The notes under the pieces were generated by a model. It searched no databases. It had not been told where the DNA came from and was given only the letters and a program-made list of their open reading frames with translations. A stretch of 16,293 nucleotides of DNA, from positions 1-16,293 of the forward strand of contig JBBRLA010000116.1 in NCBI GenBank assembly GCA_038231615.1, read 5' to 3'. The stretch is from JBBRLA01 sp038231615 (GTDB lineage: Bacteria; Myxococcota_A; Polyangia; Palsa-1104; JAEUJZ01). The translations under genes and the position numbers were made by a program. The stretch's first letter is position 1. The number at the start of each line of letters is the position of its first letter. Positions 1-7,548 of the stretch are shown piece by piece.

Positions 1-3000
1 GCGGCAGCCACAACGCCTTGGTCTGGCACGCGCCGTCCACCGACTCGCTGACCTGAATGCGTCCCAGGTGCGACGCCGTCCGGGCCACCGCCTCCTTCAG
101 CTCCGTCCGCTGCTCGGGGGTCTGCTGCCCATCTTTGACCTTGTCCTGGAGCTTTTCATATTCCGTCATCGCGTCCACCCAGTGGCCCTTCTCTTCGTGA
201 ATGCGCCCCTGATAGTAGAAAAGCGCGTACCACTGCCCCTTGCTCGCCTTCCCTTTCAGTTGCCCGCGCGCCCGCTGCAAGAGCTGCTGCGCCCTGGAAA
301 GGTCGCCGGACTTGAACGCCTCTACGCTGTCCAAAAGCGCCTGCTCGCTCTGGGTGACCGGCACCCGCACCGGGACCGTCTCGCCAGGCGGGACTTCCAC
401 CTCGATGGCCCCGCCGGCATAGGTGATCCGGTGCTTGCCCGGCGACACCGACACCGGCTTGACCGGGGTGACCTGGGCCGCCCGCCGGTCCACCTGGAAG
501 CGCACCTCCGCCTCGGCCTCGATCTGCAAGTGCCCGCGTTTCGGTTCGTCTGCCCGTGCTTCCAGATCGGGGTCCTGCGCGCCCATGTCGGCGGCCGGCG
601 CGACATCGACTGGCACCAGCTTGGGCGTTGGCGTCGGCGTCGGCTTCTTAGCTGCCTCCGGGCCGAGGCGGCCATACAGAAGCCCCGCGTGGGCACGGAT
701 CATCGGCTCCGGGTCCGACAAGAGCCCACGCAGGATCTTGCGCCCCTGCGTGCTCTCTTGCAGGTCCGTGCTGCCGCTGAGCACTTCTACCACCTTCATG
801 CGCACGGCCAGCGCCGCGTCCCGGGCCGCCTGCAAGAGCAGCGAGAGCGCCTCCTGCAAGGGCAGTTGCCCGGCCGCCTCCACCTGCGCCATCCGCTCCG
901 GCTCGGGCCCCGGGAAAAAGGCCGGAGCGCCGGGTACGGGTTCGCCCAACCGCAGCAGCCGGCCACGGGCCAGAAGCGCCTCGTGCCCGGGATGGTCCAG
1001 TCCCTCCCGCAGCACCGCCACCCCGTCCTTGCTGCCCCGCCGTGACAGGGCGCCGGCAGCGGCGAAGCGAACCGGGAACGCCTTGTCTGAAAGCGCCGCC
1101 ACCAGGTCCTCGTTCTTGACCCCCGTGCCCACGGCGGAGGCCTCGACGGCCTGCGCCCGCACCTCCGCGTCTCCCGCATGCATCCAGCGATCCAGATCTC
1201 CACGATGGCTCTCGTCCCCGAGGCGCACCAGCGCGGCCACGCTGGCCAGCCGGTCCTTCGTGTCCCCCTTCTCCGCGTGCCCGACCACGCTCTTCACCAT
1301 CTCGTCCACCGACTCGCCGCGCTGCCGCAGCCGCTCGCCGAGCTGCCCCATGGAGGCGATGGCCTCCCTTCGCACTTCCGGCACCCGGTCGCCCAGCACC
1401 TCGCTGAGCACCGGCACTGCCTCGCGCACCCCGGTGTGCCCCAGCGCCCGCGCGGCGCGCTGACGCACCTCCGCCTGCGGGTCCTTCGCCACCTGCTCCA
1501 GCAAGGGCACCGCGACCCGCGGCTCGGCATCCGCCAGGGCGCTGGTGGCCAGGGCACGTTCGCCGGCATTCCGATCGGTCAGCCGCTGCTTGATGCGGTA
1601 CAGGCCCTGCTGCGAGAGCAGCTCGGGATCGCTGGCGACGATCTGCAGTATCCCGCCGGCCGCCGCCAGCCGCAGACGCAGGGCGCTGCCCAGTTCCTTG
1701 GGCAGAACCTCTCCCAGAATCCCGGCACCTGACCGGCGGCCGGTTGCGCCCAGGCCCTCCGCGGCGACGATGCGTTCGGGCAGCGGCGCGGCGTGGTCGC
1801 CGAAACGCTGCGAGAAGAGATCATAGAAAGACGGGTCGTCCAGTTGCGCCAGGATGCGCGCCGCCTTGAGCGAGAGCGGCCCCTTTCCCCGGGCCAGCCC
1901 CTCCAGCAGCGCGCGGGCCGGCTCGTCCTCGTTGCGCGCCAGTTCCTCGGCGGCGCGCACCTGTAGCTCGCCCGGGGCGGCGTCCTTGGCCGGCACCAGG
2001 TTGCGCCGCAGCACCGCCGCCGCCTCCTGGTCCCCGAAGCGCGCCAGGCGCCCGAGCGCAGCCACCTGATCGAACACCGCGGCGCTTTGCACTTCGCGAC
2101 CCACCCCCGCGGCGCTTTGCACTTCGCGACCCATCCCCACGGCGCTTTGCACTTCGCGATCCCCCTCCAGCCCCCCCGCCAGCAGCAGTTGCCGGGCCTT
2201 CTTGTCTCCCTTCCCCGAAAGATAGAGCGCCGCCCGATCGCGTACCTGCTCCTCCGGCGCGCGCAGCGCCTTTTGCAGAATCCTGTCCCCCTGCGTTTCG
2301 CCCAGGTTCAGCAACGCCCCGGCCAGCTCCACTTTCAGCGCGTCGTCGAGGCCCCTCTCGCGGATTGCCTCCAGCAACGCCGGCACCGCGTCCCGCGCCC
2401 CGAGCTGCCCCAGGGCCTCGGCGGCCTGGGACCTGACCCCCGGGTCTTGGTCCCCAAGCAGCGCCTCGCCCAGGGGGGCGATCTGGACATCCCGGCTCTG
2501 CCCCAGAACGGCGAGTGCCCGGCGCCGCATGGCCGGTTCGCTGTCATGCAGCCCCTCCTGCACCACCTGAAGGGACCGCTCCCGCAGCCCCGGTAGGTTC
2601 ACCTCCGGCCGCATGTCCCGGGCGGGGGCCGTCACCAGGGGGACCGAGTCGAGCGGCCGGGGCCGCGGCGCCGGAGACCGGTGCAGCACCAGCGCCAGCG
2701 CGCTGCCGGTGACCACCGCGGCGAAAAGCCCCGTCCCGACCAGGGAGAGCGATCGCCGGGCCGGCGCCGTCGGAACCGGCGCCGGCTGGGACGGCAGCGC
2801 CATCAGCTCTTCCAGCAGCCGCGCCACCTCCTTCATGGCTGGCCGGTCCGCCGCCGCCTTGGCCAACATGCGGTCCACCAGCGCGCACAACGCCTCGGGC
2901 AGCGCGGGGTCCAGCTCGCGCAGTGGCGGCGGCGTATTGTTGAAGTGCAGGGCGGCCAGCTCATAGAAGCTGGGCGCAGAGAAGGGCAGCTTGCCTCCCA

Positions 3001-4309
3001 GCGCCTGATAGAGCAGCACCCCCAGCGAGTACACGTCCGCTCGATCGTTCACGCTGCCGGTGTCCCGGATCTGCTCCGGCGACATGTACGCCGGGGTGCC
3101 CATCATGATCCCCGCCGCCGTCGCGTTCTGCGCCAGGCCCGCCGCCTGGGTCTCGGCCGCCATCTTGGCGATGCCGAAATCGAGCAGCTTGGTCCGCTCG
3201 CCTCCGGAGACGTCGGGGTCGGCCACCACCATGATGTTCTCGGGCTTCAGGTCCCGGTGGACGATGCCGTGGGCGTGGGCCGCCGCCAGCGCCGAGGCGA
3301 TCTGCCGCATCAGCCGCAGCGAGTCCAGCCCCAGGCGCCCGACCCGTTGCAGCCGCTGCGCCAGCGACTCGCCCCCCAGGTACTCCATGACGATGAACAC
3401 CGTCTGGTCGGGGAGCTGCCCGAACTCGAAGATCGAGACGATACCCGGGTGCTGCACCACGTTCACCGACTCGGCCTCGGTGAAGAAGCGGCGCACCATG
3501 TCCGGCTTCAGCGACAGCTCGCCACGCAGGATCTTGATAGCGGCGCGGCGGCTCAGGCGGGTGTGCTGCGCCTCGAAGACCTCCCCCATGCCCCCGGCGC
3601 CGATCTGCCCCACCAGCCGGTAGCTGCCAATGACCTGGCCGATATGCCGCGAGGGCGCGGGTCCGTCCTGGGACGACTGGGGGGCGGCCTGCGACGGGCG
3701 GAGGCTGTCCTGGGTGTGTCGGGCGGCGTCGTGGGACTCCTGCGACGGCCGGGGGGCGTCCCGGTTTTGCCGAGGGCCGTCCTTTTGCTCAGGGAGGGGC
3801 AGCGCCGCCTGCGGAGGCAGCGTCGGCTGCTCCAGCTTCTCCGTGGCCTGACGGGCCGGCGAGAGCCGCGCCAGCTCTTGCGCCACCTGGGCCATTCGGG
3901 GACGCCGTTCCGGTTCCGACGCAAGCATTCGCTGCACTAGGTCCAGGAGCGGCTCGACCTGCTCCCTTCCCGTCCCGGACCCGGCAACCTGGATCGTCGG
4001 CGTACTGGGCGAGTGCTCCAGGTAAAGCCCCGTCATTAGCAAGAGGAGCTGCCCCAGGGCCGCCACGTCCGCCGCGGTCGCATCGTCCCCACCGACCTGG
4101 GCGGAGGGGTCGCCCAGGCGGGCCTGCACGCCCCCCGGGCCGGCGGCCAGCCACACCGTCTCAGGGCGCAGATCGCCATGGGCCCGCCCAACAGCATGGA
4201 CCTCCGAAAGGGCCTGGGCAAGCTGCCCGCAAAGCCGGATCGGGTCCGGCACGGGCCTGTTCTGCGTCAGCCAGGTGGCCAGCGAAGCCGAGGGGCCTTC
4301 ATCATCCAT
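1..4309 (-). CDS. Giant Ser/Thr protein kinase with N-terminal degenerate kinase lobe, TM, HEAT repeats and PEGA/TPR-like tail (3' partial)
   Basis: Hanks-type Ser/Thr kinase, membrane-anchored; the frame is open from 4309 through base 1, about 1,436 residues, with its 3' end outside the window. Residues ~15-147 resemble a kinase C-lobe only: HGDLRPE at 44-50 replaces HRDLKPEN, LGDPSA sits where DFG is expected, and there is no glycine loop. A Pro/Gln-rich linker (~150-225) follows. The canonical kinase spans ~230-500: GAGGMGEVFEA glycine loop, AIK lysine 259, HRDLKPEN at 351, DFG at 377, and GTPAYMSPE. One TM lies at ~520-541, then HEAT-like repeats (~570-1190), a Thr/Pro linker, a beta-rich PEGA-like segment (~1255-1320) and a TPR-like region. 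The kinase is therefore cytoplasmic and the repeats probably periplasmic. The ATG has no clear ribosome site; an in-frame GTG at 4330 is an alternative (upstream stop TAA at ~4340). Kinase call is firm; substrate unknown. Confidence 0.93.
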   Translation of the reverse strand, partial: MDDEGPSASLATWLTQNRPVPDPIRLCGQLAQALSEVHAVGRAHGDLRPETVWLAAGPGGVQARLGDPSAQVGGDDATAADVAALGQLLLLMTGLYLEHSPSTPTIQVAGSGTGREQVEPLLDLVQRMLASEPERRPRMAQVAQELARLSPARQATEKLEQPTLPPQAALPLPEQKDGPRQNRDAPRPSQESHDAARHTQDSLRPSQAAPQSSQDGPAPSRHIGQVIGSYRLVGQIGAGGMGEVFEAQHTRLSRRAAIKILRGELSLKPDMVRRFFTEAESVNVVQHPGIVSIFEFGQLPDQTVFIVMEYLGGESLAQRLQRVGRLGLDSLRLMRQIASALAAAHAHGIVHRDLKPENIMVVADPDVSGGERTKLLDFGIAKMAAETQAAGLAQNATAAGIMMGTPAYMSPEQIRDTGSVNDRADVYSLGVLLYQALGGKLPFSAPSFYELAALHFNNTPPPLRELDPALPEALCALVDRMLAKAAADRPAMKEVARLLEELMALPSQPAPVPTAPARRSLSLVGTGLFAAVVTGSALALVLHRSPAPRPRPLDSVPLVTAPARDMRPEVNLPGLRERSLQVVQEGLHDSEPAMRRRALAVLGQSRDVQIAPLGEALLGDQDPGVRSQAAEALGQLGARDAVPALLEAIRERGLDDALKVELAGALLNLGETQGDRILQKALRAPEEQVRDRAALYLSGKGDKKARQLLLAGGLEGDREVQSAVGMGREVQSAAGVGREVQSAAVFDQVAALGRLARFGDQEAAAVLRRNLVPAKDAAPGELQVRAAEELARNEDEPARALLEGLARGKGPLSLKAARILAQLDDPSFYDLFSQRFGDHAAPLPERIVAAEGLGATGRRSGAGILGEVLPKELGSALRLRLAAAGGILQIVASDPELLSQQGLYRIKQRLTDRNAGERALATSALADAEPRVAVPLLEQVAKDPQAEVRQRAARALGHTGVREAVPVLSEVLGDRVPEVRREAIASMGQLGERLRQRGESVDEMVKSVVGHAEKGDTKDRLASVAALVRLGDESHRGDLDRWMHAGDAEVRAQAVEASAVGTGVKNEDLVAALSDKAFPVRFAAAGALSRRGSKDGVAVLREGLDHPGHEALLARGRLLRLGEPVPGAPAFFPGPEPERMAQVEAAGQLPLQEALSLLLQAARDAALAVRMKVVEVLSGSTDLQESTQGRKILRGLLSDPEPMIRAHAGLLYGRLGPEAAKKPTPTPTPKLVPVDVAPAADMGAQDPDLEARADEPKRGHLQIEAEAEVRFQVDRRAAQVTPVKPVSVSPGKHRITYAGGAIEVEVPPGETVPVRVPVTQSEQALLDSVEAFKSGDLSRAQQLLQRARGQLKGKASKGQWYALFYYQGRIHEEKGHWVDAMTEYEKLQDKVKDGQQTPEQRTELKEAVARTASHLGRIQVSESVDGACQTKALWLP
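2081..2170. repeat. 30-bp tandem repeat, three copies, inside the kinase HEAT region
   Basis: Three consecutive 30-bp units begin at 2081, 2111 and 2141; each starts GGCGCTTTGCACTTCGCGA on the plus strand. The first two differ at only a couple of positions and the third diverges in its second half. On the coding strand each unit gives a 10-residue block of the type GREVQSAAGV, so the array adds residues to the HEAT region without shifting frame. The near-identity points to recent duplication. Confidence 0.9.
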
Positions 4310-4338
4310 GGTTGCGTCAGCTTTGCTCACTGGACGGA

Positions 4339-4368
4339 ATTATGCCAGTTCAGCCCGTTCATAGATAA
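4339..4368 (-). promoter_or_regulatory. Possible promoter of the kinase gene
   Basis: On the minus strand, CATAAT (4344-4339) matches the -10 consensus at five of six positions. A weak -35, TTATCT, lies 18 nt upstream (4368-4363). Transcription would start near the in-frame GTG at 4330, so the kinase could be translated from a leaderless or nearly leaderless message starting at GTG rather than at ATG 4309. Neither start has a Shine-Dalgarno sequence. Read by eye only. Confidence 0.3.
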
Positions 4369-4455
4369 CAACACCGTTCGGAGGGGGGATGTCGGCAGGA
4401 ACGGCGATCAGTTCCGCATCGATCGAAGCGAAGCGAAGCGGAGAAACGCGTCCCC

Positions 4456-5304
4456 TCAGACGCGCGGGTCAGGCAGCGGCCCGAATGCCCGTTCATAGGC
4501 CGCAAGCCGTTCCTGAAGATTCTGATTGCGCTGCTCGGCCTCGGTTCGCTTCTGCTCGGCCTCGGTTCGCTTCTGCTCGGCCTCGGTTCGCTTCTGCTCG
4601 GCCTCGGCCTCGGCCTCCTGTGGCGTCGCGAGCAGGGTGCCCTCGGGGGTATACCAGCGCAGCCAGGGTCCCTCGTAGCCCTGGTAAATCCCGTTCCAGA
4701 CGCCCAGGTGAAGCCCCAGGATCTCCGATGCCAGGCGCTCGTGCGCGTCGGGCTGGAGACGCTCATAGGCCAGTCGGCCTTTCTTCGTCGCCAGCCGGTA
4801 GCCCTCAAGCAGGCCGCTGTCCGGGCTGTAGAGAAAATACTCGGGAATTTTGAGCACGGTCTCGTAGATCCGCATCTTGTCCCCGCGGTCCACCGCCTCG
4901 GTCGTGGGGGAGAGGAACTCGATGACCAGGTCCGGCCCCTTGCCGTCCTCCTGCCAGATGACCCAGGACTTGCGCGTCCGGTGCGGGACATCCAGCATGA
5001 TCATGACATCCGGCGCCCGGAAGTCATTCCGCTTCTCCTGCAGGGCGCTGTAGTACAGGGCCTGGTTGGCGCCGATGAAGCAATCGTTGCGGCCGGCCCA
5101 GCGCCGCTCCAGCGGATCCGTGCTCAGTGCCTGCTGCAAGCGGTGTTTGTGGGACTCCACGGGCTCTCCATCGTCGTAGGGAAGGTCGTCCTCGGTAGGG
5201 GCGAGGAGAACACCCTGTTCGGCGGCCTGGTCGACATCGGCATCGTCGTAGGGAAGGTCGTCCTCGGTAGGGGCGAAGGGCAGATTGGCGGTGGCTGGCA
5301 GCAT
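4456..5304 (-). CDS. Uma2-family (DUF820) PD-(D/E)XK nuclease-fold protein with C-terminal coiled coil
   Basis: Uma2/DUF820 proteins share the restriction-endonuclease-like fold; their biological role is not established and many are encoded near mobile DNA. At 282 residues this one shows the family signatures: LPYDDGEP near the N-terminus, APDVMIMLDVP, DLVIEFLSPTTEAVDRGDK (candidate catalytic Asp, Glu and Lys), then KIPEYFLYSPDSG. The C-terminus is a charged heptad-type helix built from repeats of EQKRTEA, a common but variable extension in this family. Two oddities: the APTEDDLPYDD segment occurs twice (about residues 11-21 and 35-45), and the C-terminal heptads are near-identical at DNA level. 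Start taken at ATG 5304; TTG at 5343 would add 13 residues. No strong ribosome site is seen for either. It lies 146 nt upstream of the kinase on the same strand. Confidence 0.88.
   Translation of the reverse strand: MLPATANLPFAPTEDDLPYDDADVDQAAEQGVLLAPTEDDLPYDDGEPVESHKHRLQQALSTDPLERRWAGRNDCFIGANQALYYSALQEKRNDFRAPDVMIMLDVPHRTRKSWVIWQEDGKGPDLVIEFLSPTTEAVDRGDKMRIYETVLKIPEYFLYSPDSGLLEGYRLATKKGRLAYERLQPDAHERLASEILGLHLGVWNGIYQGYEGPWLRWYTPEGTLLATPQEAEAEAEQKRTEAEQKRTEAEQKRTEAEQRNQNLQERLAAYERAFGPLPDPRV
4531..4614. repeat. 21-bp tandem repeat coding the Uma2 coiled-coil heptads
   Basis: Three identical 21-bp units (4531-4551, 4552-4572, 4573-4593; each begins CTGCTCGGCCTCGG on the plus strand) and a fourth degenerate one. 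On the coding strand each unit encodes one heptad, EQKRTEA in register, so copy number sets the length of the coiled coil. Confidence 0.92.
5169..5276. repeat. 36-bp perfect direct repeat (72-bp period) in the 5' end of the Uma2 gene
   Basis: Bases 5169-5204 recur exactly at 5241-5276. Both copies encode APTEDDLPYDD in the same frame. The 72-bp offset equals 24 codons, so the duplication inserted 24 residues at the N-terminus without a frameshift. The second protein copy leads into the usual family sequence LPYDDGEP; the first is the extra one. Confidence 0.9.
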
Positions 5305-5449
5305 TTCCAAAATCAAGCTAGCACGCTCGCTGGCAAGGTGCAAAGCCGGCGACGGCGACCCGGCTCATGTACTACAAGACTCATCTGGCGAACCAGGCGC
5401 CCTCTTTGCCCGGGCCTCTACCCCAGGCTGGTGCTTGCCGCTCCGGCCG

Positions 5450-6145
5450 TCAGCGCGAGAGGGCGTGGCGGAAGATGGTGTACAGGATCTTGTACCCTGC
5501 CCCGACCGTCCCGCGCACCGTGGCGCTGACCTTGGATTTTCCCGCGGCGCGGCGGCGGTAGCTCACCGGCACCTCGGCCACCCGCAGGTGCAGGCGGGCC
5601 GCTTTCACCTGCATCTCCACCGTCCAGCCGTAGTCGCGGTCGTTCATGGCCAGCGCCCGCAGCGCGTCGAAGCGCACCGCGCGGAAGGGCCCCAGGTCGG
5701 TGTACTTTTGCCCATACAGCAGCCAGATCAGGTTCACCGAGAGAAAATTCCCCATCCGCTGCGCCGGCTGCAAGGCCCCCTTTTCGGCCCCGCCCAGCAC
5801 CCGCGAGCCGATCACCAGGTCGTGCTCCCGCGCTGCCTCGATCAACCGGCCGATCTCGCGGGCGTCATCGGCACGGTCGGCATCCAGGAACACCACCACG
5901 TCGGGGGGCGGCTCCTGGGCGGAAAGGAAAAGCAGGCCCGCCAGGCACGCGCTGCCGTAGCCCCGGGCCGGCTGGCTGACCACGGTGGCGCCGGCCTCCC
6001 GGGCCACCTGCGCGGTGCGGTCGGTCGAGCCGTTGTCCACCACCACCACCCGGCGCACCTTGGCGCCCGAGGCTGCCAGGTCGGCCAGCACCAGGGGCAG
6101 GGCGCCTTCCTCGTTCAGCGCCGGCAGCAGCACATCGACGATCAC
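5450..6145 (-). CDS. Family 2 glycosyltransferase (DPM1/dolichyl-phosphate-mannose-synthase-like)
   Basis: A GT-A fold enzyme that would move a sugar from a nucleotide-sugar to an acceptor, often a polyprenyl phosphate at the cytoplasmic membrane. At 231 residues it is one catalytic domain: N-terminal VLLPALNEEGALPLVL, nucleotide-binding VVVVDNGSTDRT, the DXD metal motif in FLDADRADD, then DLGPFRAVRFDAL and YGWTVEMQVKAA as in DPM1-like members. No TM helix follows, so it is a soluble or peripheral form. It starts at GTG 6145, two nucleotides after the TGA of the DUF155-family gene, which implies one transcript and probable translational coupling. Donor and acceptor cannot be told from the sequence. 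A gap of 145 nt on the same strand separates its stop from the Uma2 start. Confidence 0.93.
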   Translation of the reverse strand: MIVDVLLPALNEEGALPLVLADLAASGAKVRRVVVVDNGSTDRTAQVAREAGATVVSQPARGYGSACLAGLLFLSAQEPPPDVVVFLDADRADDAREIGRLIEAAREHDLVIGSRVLGGAEKGALQPAQRMGNFLSVNLIWLLYGQKYTDLGPFRAVRFDALRALAMNDRDYGWTVEMQVKAARLHLRVAEVPVSYRRRAAGKSKVSATVRGTVGAGYKILYTIFRHALSR

Positions 6146-6147
6146 GA

Positions 6148-6975
6148 TCAGTGCCCGGTGCCGCTGAAGACCTGCCAGAGCATGATGATGACCTCGAAGA
6201 GGATCAGCACCAGCACCGAGACTTCCAGGCGCCAGGTACTGCGGTGCCGCGACAGGTCCACCAGCAGCACCAGGCTCTCCTGGATCATGCGCAGCTTGGC
6301 TTCCAGTGCGCGAAATCGGTCTTCGATCTCCAGGTTCAGGCGCAGGGCGTTGTACAGGCGGTCCAGGTCGCGGTTCTCCCAGGTCGAATCAGGCTTGTCG
6401 AAGAGCGCCAGGGTGGCGATGACGCCGTTCTTGGTGGCGATGCACAGGCCGATGAAGCGCAAGAGGTCGCCGACCTTCCCCGGCAGGCGCCCGGCGGTCT
6501 GGAGGCTGGTGGTGATGGCGTCGGTGCGCTTGAGGATGTCCTGCACGTCTTCCTCGTAGTAGTCCATGGCCACCGACTGGGCCAGAAGCAGGCTGGTGAT
6601 GTCCAGCATGGGCAGCGACGCCTCGGGCAGGACCACCCGGTCGAACTGCACCTCCAGGGGGGCGCCGGGGCGGACCTCGACCAGGAAGTCCTCGGTCAGG
6701 GGGGCGTGCGGCTCCTGGGCCAGCCGGATGCTGATGGCGCGGATCAGGCGCTCCCGCTCGGGGCCGTCGATGCCGATGAAAACCACCGCGCCGAAGTCGA
6801 AGAAGAACGAGACTTGCTCGCGCCCGTCCTTGGGGGGGAAGCGGGCGACCAGGTGGTCCTTGTGCAAGTGGACGTCGGCGCCCTGATAGACGGGGGTCAG
6901 GTCCTTCAGACGGAAGGTCGCGGCGAAGCCGTAGGCATGTGCGGCAAGGGTGGGCACGACGGCGCAGCGTACCAC
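6148..6975 (-). CDS. RMD1/YagE family (DUF155) protein with C-terminal membrane anchor
   Basis: DUF155 proteins are found in bacteria and in eukaryotic mitochondria (yeast RMD1); their biochemical function is unknown. Recognised from FFFDFGAVVFIG near the N-terminus, LTEDFLVEV, the helical LLAQSVAMDYYEEDV segment, and the C-terminal half ending in a helix (LEVSVLVLILFEVIIMLWQVF) that forms one membrane anchor, followed by a few residues. About 275 residues. The start is uncertain: GTG at 6975 or 6957 are the plausible choices, because further upstream the frame is antisense to the divergent gene at 7095 and loses the family pattern. It is first in an operon with the glycosyltransferase, so the two may act together on the envelope (inference). 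Confidence 0.85.
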   Translation of the reverse strand: MVRCAVVPTLAAHAYGFAATFRLKDLTPVYQGADVHLHKDHLVARFPPKDGREQVSFFFDFGAVVFIGIDGPERERLIRAISIRLAQEPHAPLTEDFLVEVRPGAPLEVQFDRVVLPEASLPMLDITSLLLAQSVAMDYYEEDVQDILKRTDAITTSLQTAGRLPGKVGDLLRFIGLCIATKNGVIATLALFDKPDSTWENRDLDRLYNALRLNLEIEDRFRALEAKLRMIQESLVLLVDLSRHRSTWRLEVSVLVLILFEVIIMLWQVFSGTGH

Positions 6976-7094
6976 GGGTGCGTGGGGTCCGCCACGGGTG
7001 CGGAGATGGATGGGGCGGGGGTCACCCTGAGTGCGCAGCCGGCCCACCCTATGAAGACCCTTCCCAGCGCGCCGGATTCGAGGGAACATGGAAC

Positions 7095-7523
7095 ATGCCG
7101 CCGATCCGAAAAGCGCGACGCCCGGAGTCCTCGGTTGAACCTCGGTCCCTGGTGATCGGGGCCCTGATGCTGGCCGGGGCGTACCTGGGCCTGGCCTATG
7201 GCCCGCCCTATCTGGAGTACTACCATGTGCGAGAGGCCGTCCGCGAGGTGGCCGAGCGCTGCGTGATGTCGGGCCCCAACGACGGAGAGAAACAGGGGCG
7301 CTGCGCCCTCCAGATCCGCGCGGCGGTGGTGGAAATTTTGGGCCATGACGACCCCGATCTGGTGGCCGACCTGGTGATGCGGCCCAATGACACCGTCGAG
7401 GGGGTCTGCGATTACAATCGGGTGGTGAAACCCCTGGGGCTGAGCGCGCGGACACTGCACTTCCATGCCAGCGTGGTGGCCGCCCCGGCGTATCGGGGCT
7501 TCACCTCCCGCCCCGCCCCGTAG
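7095..7523 (+). CDS. Small single-pass membrane protein of unknown function
   Basis: 142 residues: a basic N-terminus (PPIRKARR), one TM helix at about residues 19-36 (LVIGALMLAGAYLGLAYG), then a soluble domain of ~105 residues probably outside the cytoplasm. It begins YLEYYHVREAVREVAERC and contains three cysteines. The layout (short basic tail, TM, then a helix running into a small alpha/beta domain) recalls DUF4845-type or pseudopilin-like proteins, but I do not recognise a family. Start ATG 7095 is supported by GAGGGA at 7080-7085, 9 nt upstream; an in-frame ATG at 6939 lacks this and would overlap the divergent DUF155 gene. It converges on the Pro/Gln-rich protein gene. Confidence 0.75.
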   Translation: MPPIRKARRPESSVEPRSLVIGALMLAGAYLGLAYGPPYLEYYHVREAVREVAERCVMSGPNDGEKQGRCALQIRAAVVEILGHDDPDLVADLVMRPNDTVEGVCDYNRVVKPLGLSARTLHFHASVVAAPAYRGFTSRPAP

Positions 7524-7539
7524 CCGCCAGCCACGCGGC
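7523..7539. terminator. Small hairpin between convergent genes
   Basis: GCCGC and GCGGC (5-bp stem, 7-nt loop) sit in the 25-nt gap between the stop codons of the genes at 7095-7523 and 7549-8292. There is no T run on either side, so a terminator role is only suggested by position. Confidence 0.25.
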
Positions 7540-7548
7540 AAAGGTGGG

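Noticed and set aside
2681..3940. 419-residue plus-strand open frame
   Set aside because: Antisense to the kinase domain, whose catalytic motifs are intact on the minus strand; the plus translation is Arg/Gln/His-rich and featureless.
4423..4441. CGAAG-type 5-bp repeat in the Uma2/kinase gap
   Set aside because: Only three to four short units; chance slippage, no symmetry or promoter relation.
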